A DNA stretch of 64,000 nt from an uncultured Clostridia bacterium (GTDB taxonomy: Bacteria; Bacillota; Clostridia; Oscillospirales; Ruminococcaceae), in contig CANPXN010000004.1 of the NCBI GenBank assembly GCA_947586185.1, forward strand, positions 45,752 to 109,751. Reading direction: 5' to 3'. Shown here one piece after another: positions 34,921 through 42,816 of this stretch (its first letter is position 1; each line of letters opens with the position of its first letter). The position numbers and the translations under genes were made by a program. The notes beneath the pieces are model-generated. The model saw nothing but the letters and a program-made list of their open reading frames with translations, was not told where the DNA came from and ran no database searches.

Positions 34921-36210
34921 ATGAATTATTCTCCAAAAGAAATACTAAGCTTTGTGGAAGAAAATGACGTAAAATTTATAAGACTGACCTTTACGGACGT
35001 ATATGGACAGCTTAAAAATATCGCTATTATGCCGAGCGAGCTTTCCAATGCCTTCTCAAATGGCATATCCTTCGACGCATCCGCTTTTTCCGGCGAGCCA
35101 AAGGATCTTCTGCTGATACCTGATATAGGCACACTGTCAGTACTTCCATGGCGTCCTAAGTCGGGCAGAGTTGTAAGATTTTTCTGCAATATAAAAGATA
35201 CCGACGGCTCATATTATCACGGTGACCTCAGATATGAACTGAGCAGCTACATAGACAAACTGCGCAGCAAGGGATATACCTGTGAAATCGGCACAAAATG
35301 CGAATTTTATCTTTTCAATACTGACGAGGAGGGCGAGCCGACAAAAATTCCTCACGACAATGCCAGCTATCTGGACATTGCTCCTCTCGATAAATGTGAA
35401 AATGTACGCCGTGAAATATGCCTTTCCCTGGAGGAAATGGGCTTTAATCCTCAAAGCTCAAGACATAAATACGGTCCTGGTCAGAACGAGATCGACTTTA
35501 AAAGAAGCGATGTGCTCACAGCAGCGGATAATACCGTCCACTACAAAACAGTGGTTAAAAATATTGCAGCTCAGAACGGCCTTTTTGCAAGCTTTCTCCC
35601 TAAGCCTTTTGCCGATCAGTCGGGAAATGGTCTTCATATAAGTATCGCCATAAAGAAGAACGGCAAAAACATCTTCTCTGCATCTGCCGACAATCAGCCG
35701 GAGGAGGAACGCCAGTTTATTGCGGGAATACTTAACAGGATCAAGGAAATAACCGCTTTTTTAAATCCTATTACAAACTCCTACAGAAGAATGGGAGCAA
35801 ATTATGCGCCTAAATACGTTAACTGGGCATACGATAACAGGTCCCAGCTTATCAGGATCCCATATTCCGCCGGAGAGCATCCGAGAATAGAGATCCGTTC
35901 CGCAGATGCTTCATGTAACCCTTACATAGCTTTCAAGCTCCTTCTCGCTGCCGGCTTTGAAGGACTTGAAAACAAGCTTGAGCTTAGTGACTCTACATTC
36001 ACATCCTCAAGCAACAGCAATTTTGACGAGCTGCCGGGTTCTCTCTCCGATGCAGTCGAAATTGCTAAAAACAGTCAGTTTATTAAAGAAAACCTCTCAT
36101 CTGAAAATTACAGCGCTGTTTTCAGACAATTTGATTTTATATTAAGCCAATACAATAAGGCGGAGGATAAAGATAAATTTGAGGATGAGTTCTATTTCAA
36201 AACCATATGA
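34921..36210 (+). CDS. glnA: Glutamine synthetase, short type I
   Basis: Makes glutamine from glutamate, ammonia and ATP. 429 residues, of the GSI type without the adenylylation loop. The beta-grasp domain contains FDASAFSGEPKDLLLIPD. The catalytic barrel has SRHKYGPGQNEIDFK (metal-binding Glu), NGLHISI (ammonia-pocket His), NSYRRMGANYAPKYVNWA and IRSADASCNPY near the end. The ATG at 34921 has AATGGAG 6 nt before it. The frame is open 30 codons further upstream only because the leader lacks stops. Followed 17 bp later by the ANTAR regulator, so both are one transcript. Confidence 0.93.
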   Translation: MNYSPKEILSFVEENDVKFIRLTFTDVYGQLKNIAIMPSELSNAFSNGISFDASAFSGEPKDLLLIPDIGTLSVLPWRPKSGRVVRFFCNIKDTDGSYYHGDLRYELSSYIDKLRSKGYTCEIGTKCEFYLFNTDEEGEPTKIPHDNASYLDIAPLDKCENVRREICLSLEEMGFNPQSSRHKYGPGQNEIDFKRSDVLTAADNTVHYKTVVKNIAAQNGLFASFLPKPFADQSGNGLHISIAIKKNGKNIFSASADNQPEEERQFIAGILNRIKEITAFLNPITNSYRRMGANYAPKYVNWAYDNRSQLIRIPYSAGEHPRIEIRSADASCNPYIAFKLLLAAGFEGLENKLELSDSTFTSSSNSNFDELPGSLSDAVEIAKNSQFIKENLSSENYSAVFRQFDFILSQYNKAEDKDKFEDEFYFKTI

Positions 36211-36227
36211 GAATGGCGTGATTAATC

Positions 36228-36797
36228 ATGGATAAAGTACTTTTGGCTTCAGGCTCAAACAAAGGTCTGGATCTTTTGTCCCAGCTTTTAAAAGCCTCGG
36301 GCTATGGTCAGATAACGTCTACATCCAGCGGAAATGATGCAAGAAGATATATTAATATGAACGAATACGAGCTTTGCATTATAAACACTCCGCTTATAGA
36401 CGAATTTGGTCATGAGCTCTCAATAAAGATCGCCGAAAGCTGCAACTCAGGAATCATACTAATCTGTAAATCTGACATTGCAGACGATGTATCCGACAAG
36501 CTCAGCTGCTACGGCGTATGTGTAGTTTCTAAGCCGGTCAATAAAGCTATTTTCCATCAGTCGATCAGACTTGTTTCAGCTACCCGTTCAAGAATGCTCG
36601 GACTACAGACGGAAAACTTCAAGCTCCAGACTAAAATTGAGGAAATCAGGCTTATTAATCGTGCAAAATGCGCCTTAATTCAATACCTGAAGTTCACCGA
36701 ACCCCAAGCTCACAGATATATTGAAAAACAGGCAATGGATACAAGACAGACTCGTAAAGAAGTCGCTCAGCATATCCTTTCAACTTATGAAATGTAA
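36228..36797 (+). CDS. ANTAR-domain antitermination regulator with pseudo-receiver
   Basis: 189 residues. Residues 1-115 have a receiver-like fold, but the phospho-acceptor position is Asn53 (LCIINTPL) and the N-terminal acidic pair is missing, so it is unlikely to be phosphorylated. A coiled-coil (about 120-140) leads into an ANTAR domain (about 135-187) with LINRAKCALIQY, FTEPQAHRYIEKQAMD and TRKEVAQHIL. ANTAR proteins bind hexaloop RNA hairpins and prevent termination. The amt and glutamate synthase leaders in this window contain such hairpins. How it senses nitrogen is unknown. Contact with PII or GlnA is possible. Confidence 0.9.
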   Translation: MDKVLLASGSNKGLDLLSQLLKASGYGQITSTSSGNDARRYINMNEYELCIINTPLIDEFGHELSIKIAESCNSGIILICKSDIADDVSDKLSCYGVCVVSKPVNKAIFHQSIRLVSATRSRMLGLQTENFKLQTKIEEIRLINRAKCALIQYLKFTEPQAHRYIEKQAMDTRQTRKEVAQHILSTYEM

Positions 36798-36827
36798 AAA
36801 CCGGTATGCTTTCATGCGTACCGGTTT
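36798..36827 (+). terminator. Terminator of glnA-ANTAR
   Basis: AAACCGGTA/TACCGGTTT with additional GC pairs toward the loop, directly after the stop codon. The T run is short. Confidence 0.6.
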
Positions 36828-36845
36828 AAGTCCATAAATGTTTTG

Positions 36846-36978
36846 ATACTAATCTCTAATCAGTTTAATGAAAAGATTCGCCGACAGAAGGCAGACTGTC
36901 GCCTGGCAAGGGCGTTTGACGACGAGCAGCGAGTGTCTGGTGGTGAAGATTTTCATGAGTTTGGTTAGAGATTAGTAT
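36846..36978. repeat. 133-bp element with 14-bp terminal inverted repeats
   Basis: ATACTAATCTCTAA (36846-36859) is repeated inverted as TTAGAGATTAGTAT (36965-36978). The more GC-rich interior can fold into a long imperfect hairpin (ATGAAAA near one end, TTTTCAT near the other). Only one copy in the window, and no coding frame. Either a miniature transposable element or an extragenic palindromic repeat. Confidence 0.55.
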
Positions 36979-36990
36979 GAATATACAGAT

Positions 36991-37020
36991 AAACAGCCGC
37001 AGTAAAATCTGCGGCTGTTT
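36991..37020 (-). terminator. Terminator of the HPr-like gene
   Basis: AAACAGCCGCAG/CTGCGGCTGTTT perfect 12-bp stem with a 6-nt loop, 18 bp after the stop on the minus strand. Confidence 0.75.
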
Positions 37021-37037
37021 CATCAATTATCAAAGGA

Positions 37038-37268
37038 TTATTTTACGATAAACTTTTCGATATCCTTTTCAAATTCAGCAGTATCATCTGTGTGAACTTT
37101 GAGTTCAATTGGCTTTGAAAGATCAAGGCTGAAAATACCCATGATTGACTTACCGTCAATAGCATATCTGCCTGAAATCAAATCTACATCAAAATCATAC
37201 TTCATAACTTTATTAACGAATTCCTTAACATCGTTGATAGCTGCCAGTGAAATCTTATACTCTTTCAT
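37038..37268 (-). CDS. HPr/Crh-like protein without the active-site histidine
   Basis: 76 residues aligning over the whole HPr fold. The GKSIMGIFSL block (Ser41 matching Ser46 of HPr) is kept. The segment that should be HARPA reads INDVKEF, so PTS phosphotransfer through His15 is impossible. This is the combination seen in Bacillus Crh, which acts only in regulation through phosphoserine and CcpA. A role as catabolite co-repressor is therefore an inference. GGAGA lies 8 nt before the start. A 43-codon frame ends 1 nt upstream. Confidence 0.85.
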   Translation of the reverse strand: MKEYKISLAAINDVKEFVNKVMKYDFDVDLISGRYAIDGKSIMGIFSLDLSKPIELKVHTDDTAEFEKDIEKFIVK

Positions 37269-37269
37269 A

Positions 37270-37401
37270 TTAAATCTCCAATCTACCGCTTAAAATTTCT
37301 AAGCAAACAGGAACGAAAATTTCCAAAGCGGCACGGCGGAAACTTTCAGTCTGTTCTGCTGCTACAGATGCGGGCGGCAAAACTCCTGTCTGATTATTCA
37401 T
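37270..37401 (-). CDS. Small 43-residue frame directly upstream of the HPr-like gene
   Basis: Starts at ATG 37401 and ends TAA at 37270, one base before the HPr-like start codon. Its GC content is higher than the flanking AT-rich DNA, and the predicted helix EQTESFRRAALEIFVPVCLEI is protein-like. No good Shine-Dalgarno precedes it. In the same frame further upstream a 16-residue frame (37423-37473) with AAAGGTGG ahead of it ends in TAG TGA. The two could be pieces of one broken small gene or a leader peptide plus coupled small protein. Not recognised. Confidence 0.35.
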   Translation of the reverse strand: MNNQTGVLPPASVAAEQTESFRRAALEIFVPVCLEILSGRLEI

Positions 37402-37653
37402 CAGCCTGTTTTCAGCTGATCACTATGATTTATTTTCTACAGAATCCATAATGTTTATTATTTCCTTCTGCATCTAAATAATACCACCTTTATAAAACAA
37501 AGTCAATAACATTGCATTATTTTCGTAAATTTAGTATAATGATTAAGTATCTTGGTTAACCGTTTTTATTCAACTTTATAATTTGTAAGAGTTATACAAG
37601 AATAAAAGTTGAAAATTATATAAAATTAACAATGAAATTTAAGAGGTTTATCT
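37402..37653. other. AT-rich intergenic region with promoter candidates
   Basis: Minus strand: TTGACT (37501-37506), 17 bp, TATTAT (37478-37483) could transcribe the HPr-like gene. Plus strand: an imperfect long hairpin TCAACTTTAT...ATAAAAGTTGA (about 37570-37612) lies 40 bp before mtaB. Nothing else recognised. Confidence 0.4.
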
Positions 37654-38958
37654 ATGAAAGCATTTTTTATAAGCTTTGGTTGCAAAGTAAATCAGTATGA
37701 AACCGAGGGCATGAAAAGTTTTTTTGAAAAAAGCGGTTTTGATATTACAAGCGACAGTAAAAGTGCAGACGCAATAATCATAAATTCATGCACCGTTACT
37801 TCAAACGGCGAAAGCAAGGTCATACATGCCCTTAAAAAACTTCGCAGGAATAACCCTAACGCTGTTATAGCTCTTACAGGCTGTATTCCCCAGGCGTTTC
37901 CTGAAAAAGCTTCTAAGCTCACAGACGCAGATATTATTACCGGAACAAAAATGCGCTCAAGTCTTACGGAGCTTGTGAAAAAAGAGCTTGAACAACGAAG
38001 GCACACTGTATGCGTTGAAAAGTATTCCGGCACAGAGGACTTTGAAAACCTAAACTGCACGCAATTCAGGGACAAAACAAGAGCATTTGTAAAAATTCAG
38101 GACGGCTGCAACCAGTTTTGCAGCTACTGTATCATTCCATATGCAAGAGGAAGATGCCGCTCAAAGCCTATAAACATTTTAAAGCATGAGGTAATGGAGC
38201 TTGCCGCAAGCGGTCACAGAGAAATCGTCCTTGTGGGTATCAACCTTGCATTCTACGGCTCAGAGCTTTGCATTAGGCTTCCCGATGCAGCAGAGGTATG
38301 CTCTAAGGTTGAAGGCGTTGAACGTATAAGGCTCGGCTCTTTAGAGCCTGAAATACTAACTGACAGCGACTTAAAGCGCTTTGCGGCCTTAAAGGAGTTC
38401 TGTCCTCATTTTCATCTGTCCCTCCAGAGCGGCTGTGACAAGACGCTGAAAGCCATGAACAGGCACTACAGCAGCAGTGAATATTACGACCTTGTATGCA
38501 GAATACGAAAATACTTTCCGGACGCTTCAATAACAACTGATATAATGGTTGGTTTCCCGGGTGAAACGGAGGAGGACTTCATAGAATCTATGAAGTTTGC
38601 GGAAAAGGTTGGATTTGCAAAGATACACGTTTTCCCTTATTCAGTCCGTGAGGGAACAAAAGCGGCTAAAATGAAGGAACAAATCCCTGACGACGTTAAA
38701 TACAGGCGTGCTGAGGAAATGAAAAGGCTTGCAGCAGAATGTGAAAAAAAGTTCCTTGAATCACAGGTTGGAAAGGTTTATCCGGTGCTTTTTGAGCGTG
38801 AGCACTCCCCTGAATTTCACCAGGGACATACCCCGAATTATGTTATGGTAAAAATTCCGTCGGAAAATTGCGAAAAAAGTTTGCGCAGAAAGATTTTTTA
38901 TGTTAAAATAGTAGAGAGCAAAAATGACTGCTGTATCGGTGAAATCGTAAACGACTGA
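37654..38958 (+). CDS. mtaB: tRNA t6A37 methylthiotransferase MtaB
   Basis: Converts t6A37 of ANN-decoding tRNAs to ms2t6A. 434 residues, standard for MtaB. The N-terminal UPF0004 domain has cysteines in SFGCKVNQYE, NSCTVTSNGE and LTGCIPQ for one 4Fe-4S cluster. The radical SAM motif CNQFCSYCIIPYARGR (about 151-166) binds the second. A C-terminal TRAM-like region ends the protein. Followed after 84 bp by purL, with the pseudoknot in between and no terminator visible. Confidence 0.95.
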   Translation: MKAFFISFGCKVNQYETEGMKSFFEKSGFDITSDSKSADAIIINSCTVTSNGESKVIHALKKLRRNNPNAVIALTGCIPQAFPEKASKLTDADIITGTKMRSSLTELVKKELEQRRHTVCVEKYSGTEDFENLNCTQFRDKTRAFVKIQDGCNQFCSYCIIPYARGRCRSKPINILKHEVMELAASGHREIVLVGINLAFYGSELCIRLPDAAEVCSKVEGVERIRLGSLEPEILTDSDLKRFAALKEFCPHFHLSLQSGCDKTLKAMNRHYSSSEYYDLVCRIRKYFPDASITTDIMVGFPGETEEDFIESMKFAEKVGFAKIHVFPYSVREGTKAAKMKEQIPDDVKYRRAEEMKRLAAECEKKFLESQVGKVYPVLFEREHSPEFHQGHTPNYVMVKIPSENCEKSLRRKIFYVKIVESKNDCCIGEIVND

Positions 38959-38976
38959 TCCGTCACAGTGGTATCC

Positions 38977-39036
38977 CGGTATTTCCCGCAAAAATACCGT
39001 AGGCAAATACAAAATATTTTATTGCGGAGAATGGAG
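38977..39036 (+). ncRNA. H-type pseudoknot in the purL leader, candidate riboswitch
   Basis: Stem 1 CGGTATTT (38977-38984) with AAATACCG (38992-38999). The 7-base loop contains CCGCAA (38986-38991), which pairs with TTGCGG (39022-39027). An A/T-rich linker ending AAATATTTTA precedes the second strand. AGAATGGAGC follows it as the ribosome binding site. Architecture and flanking bases match the glnA leader at 34859-34914, although the stem sequences differ. Confidence 0.65.
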
Positions 39037-39042
39037 CATACT

Positions 39043-42000
39043 ATGTCAGTATTCCGAATTTATGCCGAAAAGAAACCTGAATTTGCAGTAGAAGCAAAGT
39101 CAGTGCTTAGTGATGTGCAGACAGCCCTTCGTCTGAACGTTTCCAATATCAGAATCCTTAACCGATATGATGCGGACAAGCTTTCCGAAGAAGATTTCAA
39201 AATGTCAGTAAACACAGTTTTCTCAGAGCCTGCCGTTGACGTGACTTATGATAAAATGCCTGTCCTTTATAATAACGAGCGTGTTTTCGCTGTAGAATAT
39301 CTGCCGGGACAGTTTGACCAGCGTGCAGACAGCTGCGAGCAGTGTATACAGATCCTGACTCAGAAGGAACGCTGTCGTGTAAAAAACGCAAGAATATATA
39401 TTATTGAGGGTAAAATTTCCGATGAGGAGTTTGAAAGACTGAAAGCATACCTCATTAACCCTGTTGAAAGTAGAGAGGCTTCATTAAACGAAGTACAGTC
39501 CCTTGATACAAACTATGATATTCCGGAAAAGGTAGAGGTCCTTGAAAACTTTATCCGCTTGAATGATAAGGGCCTTAACGCATTTATAAATGAATTCGGC
39601 CTTGCTATGGACTTTGATGATATAAAGTTCTGCCAGGAATATTTCAGGGATACTGAAAAGCGTGACCCTACTATTACAGAAATAAAAATGATCGACACAT
39701 ACTGGTCGGATCACTGCCGCCATACCACATTCTCAACCAATATTGAAAACGTAAATATTGAAGCCCCTTATATAAAGGAAACCTACGACGAATATATAGA
39801 GATAAGAAATCAGCTTGGCAGGGACGGCAAGCCTCTTACTCTCATGGATTTGGCAACCATCGGCGCTAAAAAGCTCAAAGCTGACGGTAAGCTTAATGAC
39901 CTTGACGAAAGTGAAGAAATCAACGCATGCTCTGTAAAAATCAAGGTCAATATTGACGGCAGCGAAGAAGACTGGATATTGATGTTCAAGAACGAAACAC
40001 ACAATCATCCTACTGAAATTGAGCCTTTCGGCGGCGCTGCAACATGTCTCGGCGGCGCTATTCGTGACCCACTGTCAGGACGTTCATATGTATACCAGGC
40101 TATGCGTGTAACAGGCGCTGCAAACCCTCTTGTACCTGTTGACGATACAATTACAGGAAAGCTTCCACAGAGAAAGATCACTGTCGGAGCAGCAAATGGT
40201 TACAGCTCATATGGAAACCAGATCGGTCTTGCAACAGGTCATGTTGCTGAAATATATCACCCGGGTTATGTAGCTAAAAGACTTGAAATTGGCGCTGTTG
40301 TCGGAGCTGCACCTGCTGAAAATATAAGACGTGAAGCTCCTGTTCCGGGAGATGTAGTTGTTCTTCTCGGCGGCAAAACAGGACGTGACGGCTGCGGCGG
40401 AGCTACAGGCTCTTCCAAATCACACACTCTTGAATCACTGGAGCACTGCGGCGCAGAGGTTCAAAAGGGTAATCCTCCAGAAGAAAGAAAGCTTCAGAGA
40501 CTGTTCAGAAATCCTGAAGTAACACGCATGATAAAGCGCTGCAATGACTTCGGTGCAGGCGGCGTATCCGTTGCTATCGGTGAGCTTACTGACGGTCTTG
40601 TTATCAATCTTGACGCCGTTCCTAAAAAATATGAGGGACTGGACGGCACTGAAATTGCTATAAGCGAATCCCAGGAACGTATGGCCGTTGTAATCGCAAA
40701 GGAAGACGTTAAGAAGTTCCTCAGAGAAGCCGAAAACGAAAACCTCCTTGCAACAGTTGTGGCTGACGTAGTTGAAGAACCTCGCCTTAAAATGAACTGG
40801 AACGGCAATACGATCGTTGACCTTTCAAGAGAATTTCTGAACTCAAACGGCGCACCTAAATATACGGACATTACTATCGGTGATCCGGAAACAGCTTTGC
40901 CATGCCCATATACGGACAATGCCGAGGGTTGGGACGCCCTTATGTCAAATCTCAACGTATGCTCTCAGAAGGGCCTTGTGGAAAAGTTCGACTCAACTAT
41001 TGGTGCGTCAACAGTCCTTATGCCATTTGGAGGAAAGTATCAGCTCACTCCTGCACAGGCAATGGCTGCTAAGATACCGGTGCTAAACGGTGAAACTGAC
41101 ACATGTTCAATTATGGGCTGGGGCTATAATCCTTTCATAAGCGAAAAAAGCCCTTACCACGGCGCTGCTTTAGCAGTCGTTGAATCAATTGCAAAGGTCG
41201 TTGCGGCAGGAGGAAGCTACAAGCACTGCTGGCTTACCTTCCAGGAATACTTTGAAAGAACTCAGAACACTCCTGAGCGCTGGGGAAAGCCTATGGCTGC
41301 TCTTCTTGGTGCCCTTAAAGCTCAGCTTGAAATGGGATGCGGAGCTATCGGCGGAAAGGACTCAATGTCCGGAACATTTGAAAATATCGACGTTCCGCCT
41401 ACACTCGTATCATTTGCTGTTTCCACAGCTTCAAGCGGTAAGATTCTCTCTCCTGAATTTAAGGATGCAGACAGCAACGTTATACTCATAAAGCCTGAAT
41501 ATGATGAAAACAGACTTCCTGTATTCGACAGTGTTAAGGCATGCTTTGATAAGGTTGAAGAAATGATCTCAGACGGCAGAGCAAAATCTGTATGGACGGT
41601 TTCAAACGGAGGTATCGCCGAGGGTATTGCTAAAATGTGCTTCGGCAACCGCATAGGCTTTGAATTTAAGCAAAAGCTTTCTGAGAAGGAGCTTTTCCTC
41701 CCTTACTACGGAGCATTCATAGTCGAGCTTAACGGTAAGGCTTTGGAAGATGAAAGCCTTATTGGCGTTACTAAAAAGGAATACAATATCTTTGCTAAAA
41801 ATTACACCCTTTCACTGGATTCCCTCCAGCAGACATGGGAAAGCAAAATGGAACCTGTATTCCCATGCAGGATAAAGACAACTACTGCCGCTGTAGAGGC
41901 TTACTCCTACAATGAAAGCGATAACAAGCGTCCGTTCCCGTCACTTAAAGCTGCAAAGCCGAGAGTACTCATTCCTGTTTTCCCGGGAACAAACTGCGAA

Positions 42001-42753
42001 TATGATACAGCTAAGGCATTTGAAAAAGCCGGAGCTAAGCCAGAAATACTTGTTATAAAGAACCTTACAGCCGCTCACATCGAGGAATCTGTAAGTGAAG
42101 CAGTAAGACTTATAAAGAAATCACAGATCATTATGATACCGGGTGGCTTCAGCGGAGGCGATGAGCCTGAGGGAAGCGGAAAGTTCATTACAGCATTCTT
42201 TAGAAATCCAAAGGTTAAGGACGCTGTTCATGAAATGCTGAAAATCCGTGACGGCCTTATGCTTGGTATATGTAACGGCTTCCAGGCACTTATAAAGCTT
42301 GGTCTTGTGCCTTACGGAGAAATTACCGATATGACAAGCGAATCGGCAACTCTTACCTTTAATACCATTGCAAGACATCAGTCAATGATGGTAAATACAA
42401 GAATTGCTTCAAATAAGTCCCCATGGCTTGCTGACAGCAATGTGGGAGATATTCACACTATCCCGATCTCTCACGGTGAAGGACGCTTTGTTGCTCCTCA
42501 GTCACTCATTGTAAAGCTTGCAAACAACGGACAGATCGCTACTCAGTATGTTGATAATTTCGGTAAGCCAACAATGGATATAAGATACAATCCTAACACC
42601 TCCATGGAAGCGATCGAGGGTATCACCTCCCCTGACGGACGCATCTTAGGTAAAATGGGACACAGCGAAAGAATCGGCACTGATGTTTGTAAAAACGTAT
42701 GTGGAAACAAGGATCAGCATATATTTGCAAACGGCGTTAAGTATTTCAAATAA
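39043..42753 (+). CDS. purL: Phosphoribosylformylglycinamidine synthase, single-chain form
   Basis: Fourth step of purine synthesis: FGAR, glutamine and ATP to FGAM. 1236 residues, the long form with N-terminal PurS-like region (1-90), linker (YWSDHCRHTTFSTNI, about 226-240), two PurM-like halves (FKNETHNHPTEIEPFGGAAT, and the second with MGCGAIGGKDSMSGTF), and a C-terminal class I amidotransferase with nucleophile Cys in LGICNGFQAL plus the SHGEGRF histidine. The frame extends 25 codons upstream through the pseudoknot, but ATG 39043 with ATGGAG 6 nt ahead is the start. Confidence 0.96.
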   Translation: MSVFRIYAEKKPEFAVEAKSVLSDVQTALRLNVSNIRILNRYDADKLSEEDFKMSVNTVFSEPAVDVTYDKMPVLYNNERVFAVEYLPGQFDQRADSCEQCIQILTQKERCRVKNARIYIIEGKISDEEFERLKAYLINPVESREASLNEVQSLDTNYDIPEKVEVLENFIRLNDKGLNAFINEFGLAMDFDDIKFCQEYFRDTEKRDPTITEIKMIDTYWSDHCRHTTFSTNIENVNIEAPYIKETYDEYIEIRNQLGRDGKPLTLMDLATIGAKKLKADGKLNDLDESEEINACSVKIKVNIDGSEEDWILMFKNETHNHPTEIEPFGGAATCLGGAIRDPLSGRSYVYQAMRVTGAANPLVPVDDTITGKLPQRKITVGAANGYSSYGNQIGLATGHVAEIYHPGYVAKRLEIGAVVGAAPAENIRREAPVPGDVVVLLGGKTGRDGCGGATGSSKSHTLESLEHCGAEVQKGNPPEERKLQRLFRNPEVTRMIKRCNDFGAGGVSVAIGELTDGLVINLDAVPKKYEGLDGTEIAISESQERMAVVIAKEDVKKFLREAENENLLATVVADVVEEPRLKMNWNGNTIVDLSREFLNSNGAPKYTDITIGDPETALPCPYTDNAEGWDALMSNLNVCSQKGLVEKFDSTIGASTVLMPFGGKYQLTPAQAMAAKIPVLNGETDTCSIMGWGYNPFISEKSPYHGAALAVVESIAKVVAAGGSYKHCWLTFQEYFERTQNTPERWGKPMAALLGALKAQLEMGCGAIGGKDSMSGTFENIDVPPTLVSFAVSTASSGKILSPEFKDADSNVILIKPEYDENRLPVFDSVKACFDKVEEMISDGRAKSVWTVSNGGIAEGIAKMCFGNRIGFEFKQKLSEKELFLPYYGAFIVELNGKALEDESLIGVTKKEYNIFAKNYTLSLDSLQQTWESKMEPVFPCRIKTTTAAVEAYSYNESDNKRPFPSLKAAKPRVLIPVFPGTNCEYDTAKAFEKAGAKPEILVIKNLTAAHIEESVSEAVRLIKKSQIIMIPGGFSGGDEPEGSGKFITAFFRNPKVKDAVHEMLKIRDGLMLGICNGFQALIKLGLVPYGEITDMTSESATLTFNTIARHQSMMVNTRIASNKSPWLADSNVGDIHTIPISHGEGRFVAPQSLIVKLANNGQIATQYVDNFGKPTMDIRYNPNTSMEAIEGITSPDGRILGKMGHSERIGTDVCKNVCGNKDQHIFANGVKYFK

Positions 42754-42756
42754 AAT

Positions 42757-42802
42757 AAGCACCGCACGAAGCACACTTGACAGCTTTGTGCGGTGTTACC
42801 TT
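42757..42802 (+). repeat. 46-bp derivative of the MITE-like element
   Basis: Consists almost only of the two terminal repeats: CACCGCAC...AAGC pairs with GCTT...GTGCGGTG and the element ends GTGTTACCTT. It lies between purL and the next gene and could now serve as a weak terminator or mRNA-stabilising hairpin. Confidence 0.65.
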
Positions 42803-42816
42803 AAAGGGAGGATCGC

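Noticed and set aside
37038..37268. Functional PTS phosphocarrier HPr for the IICBA permease
   Set aside because: The active-site histidine is missing, so it cannot relay phosphate. A different HPr must exist elsewhere.
40494..40955. 153-codon minus-strand frame inside purL
   Set aside because: Antisense to the well conserved PurL core.
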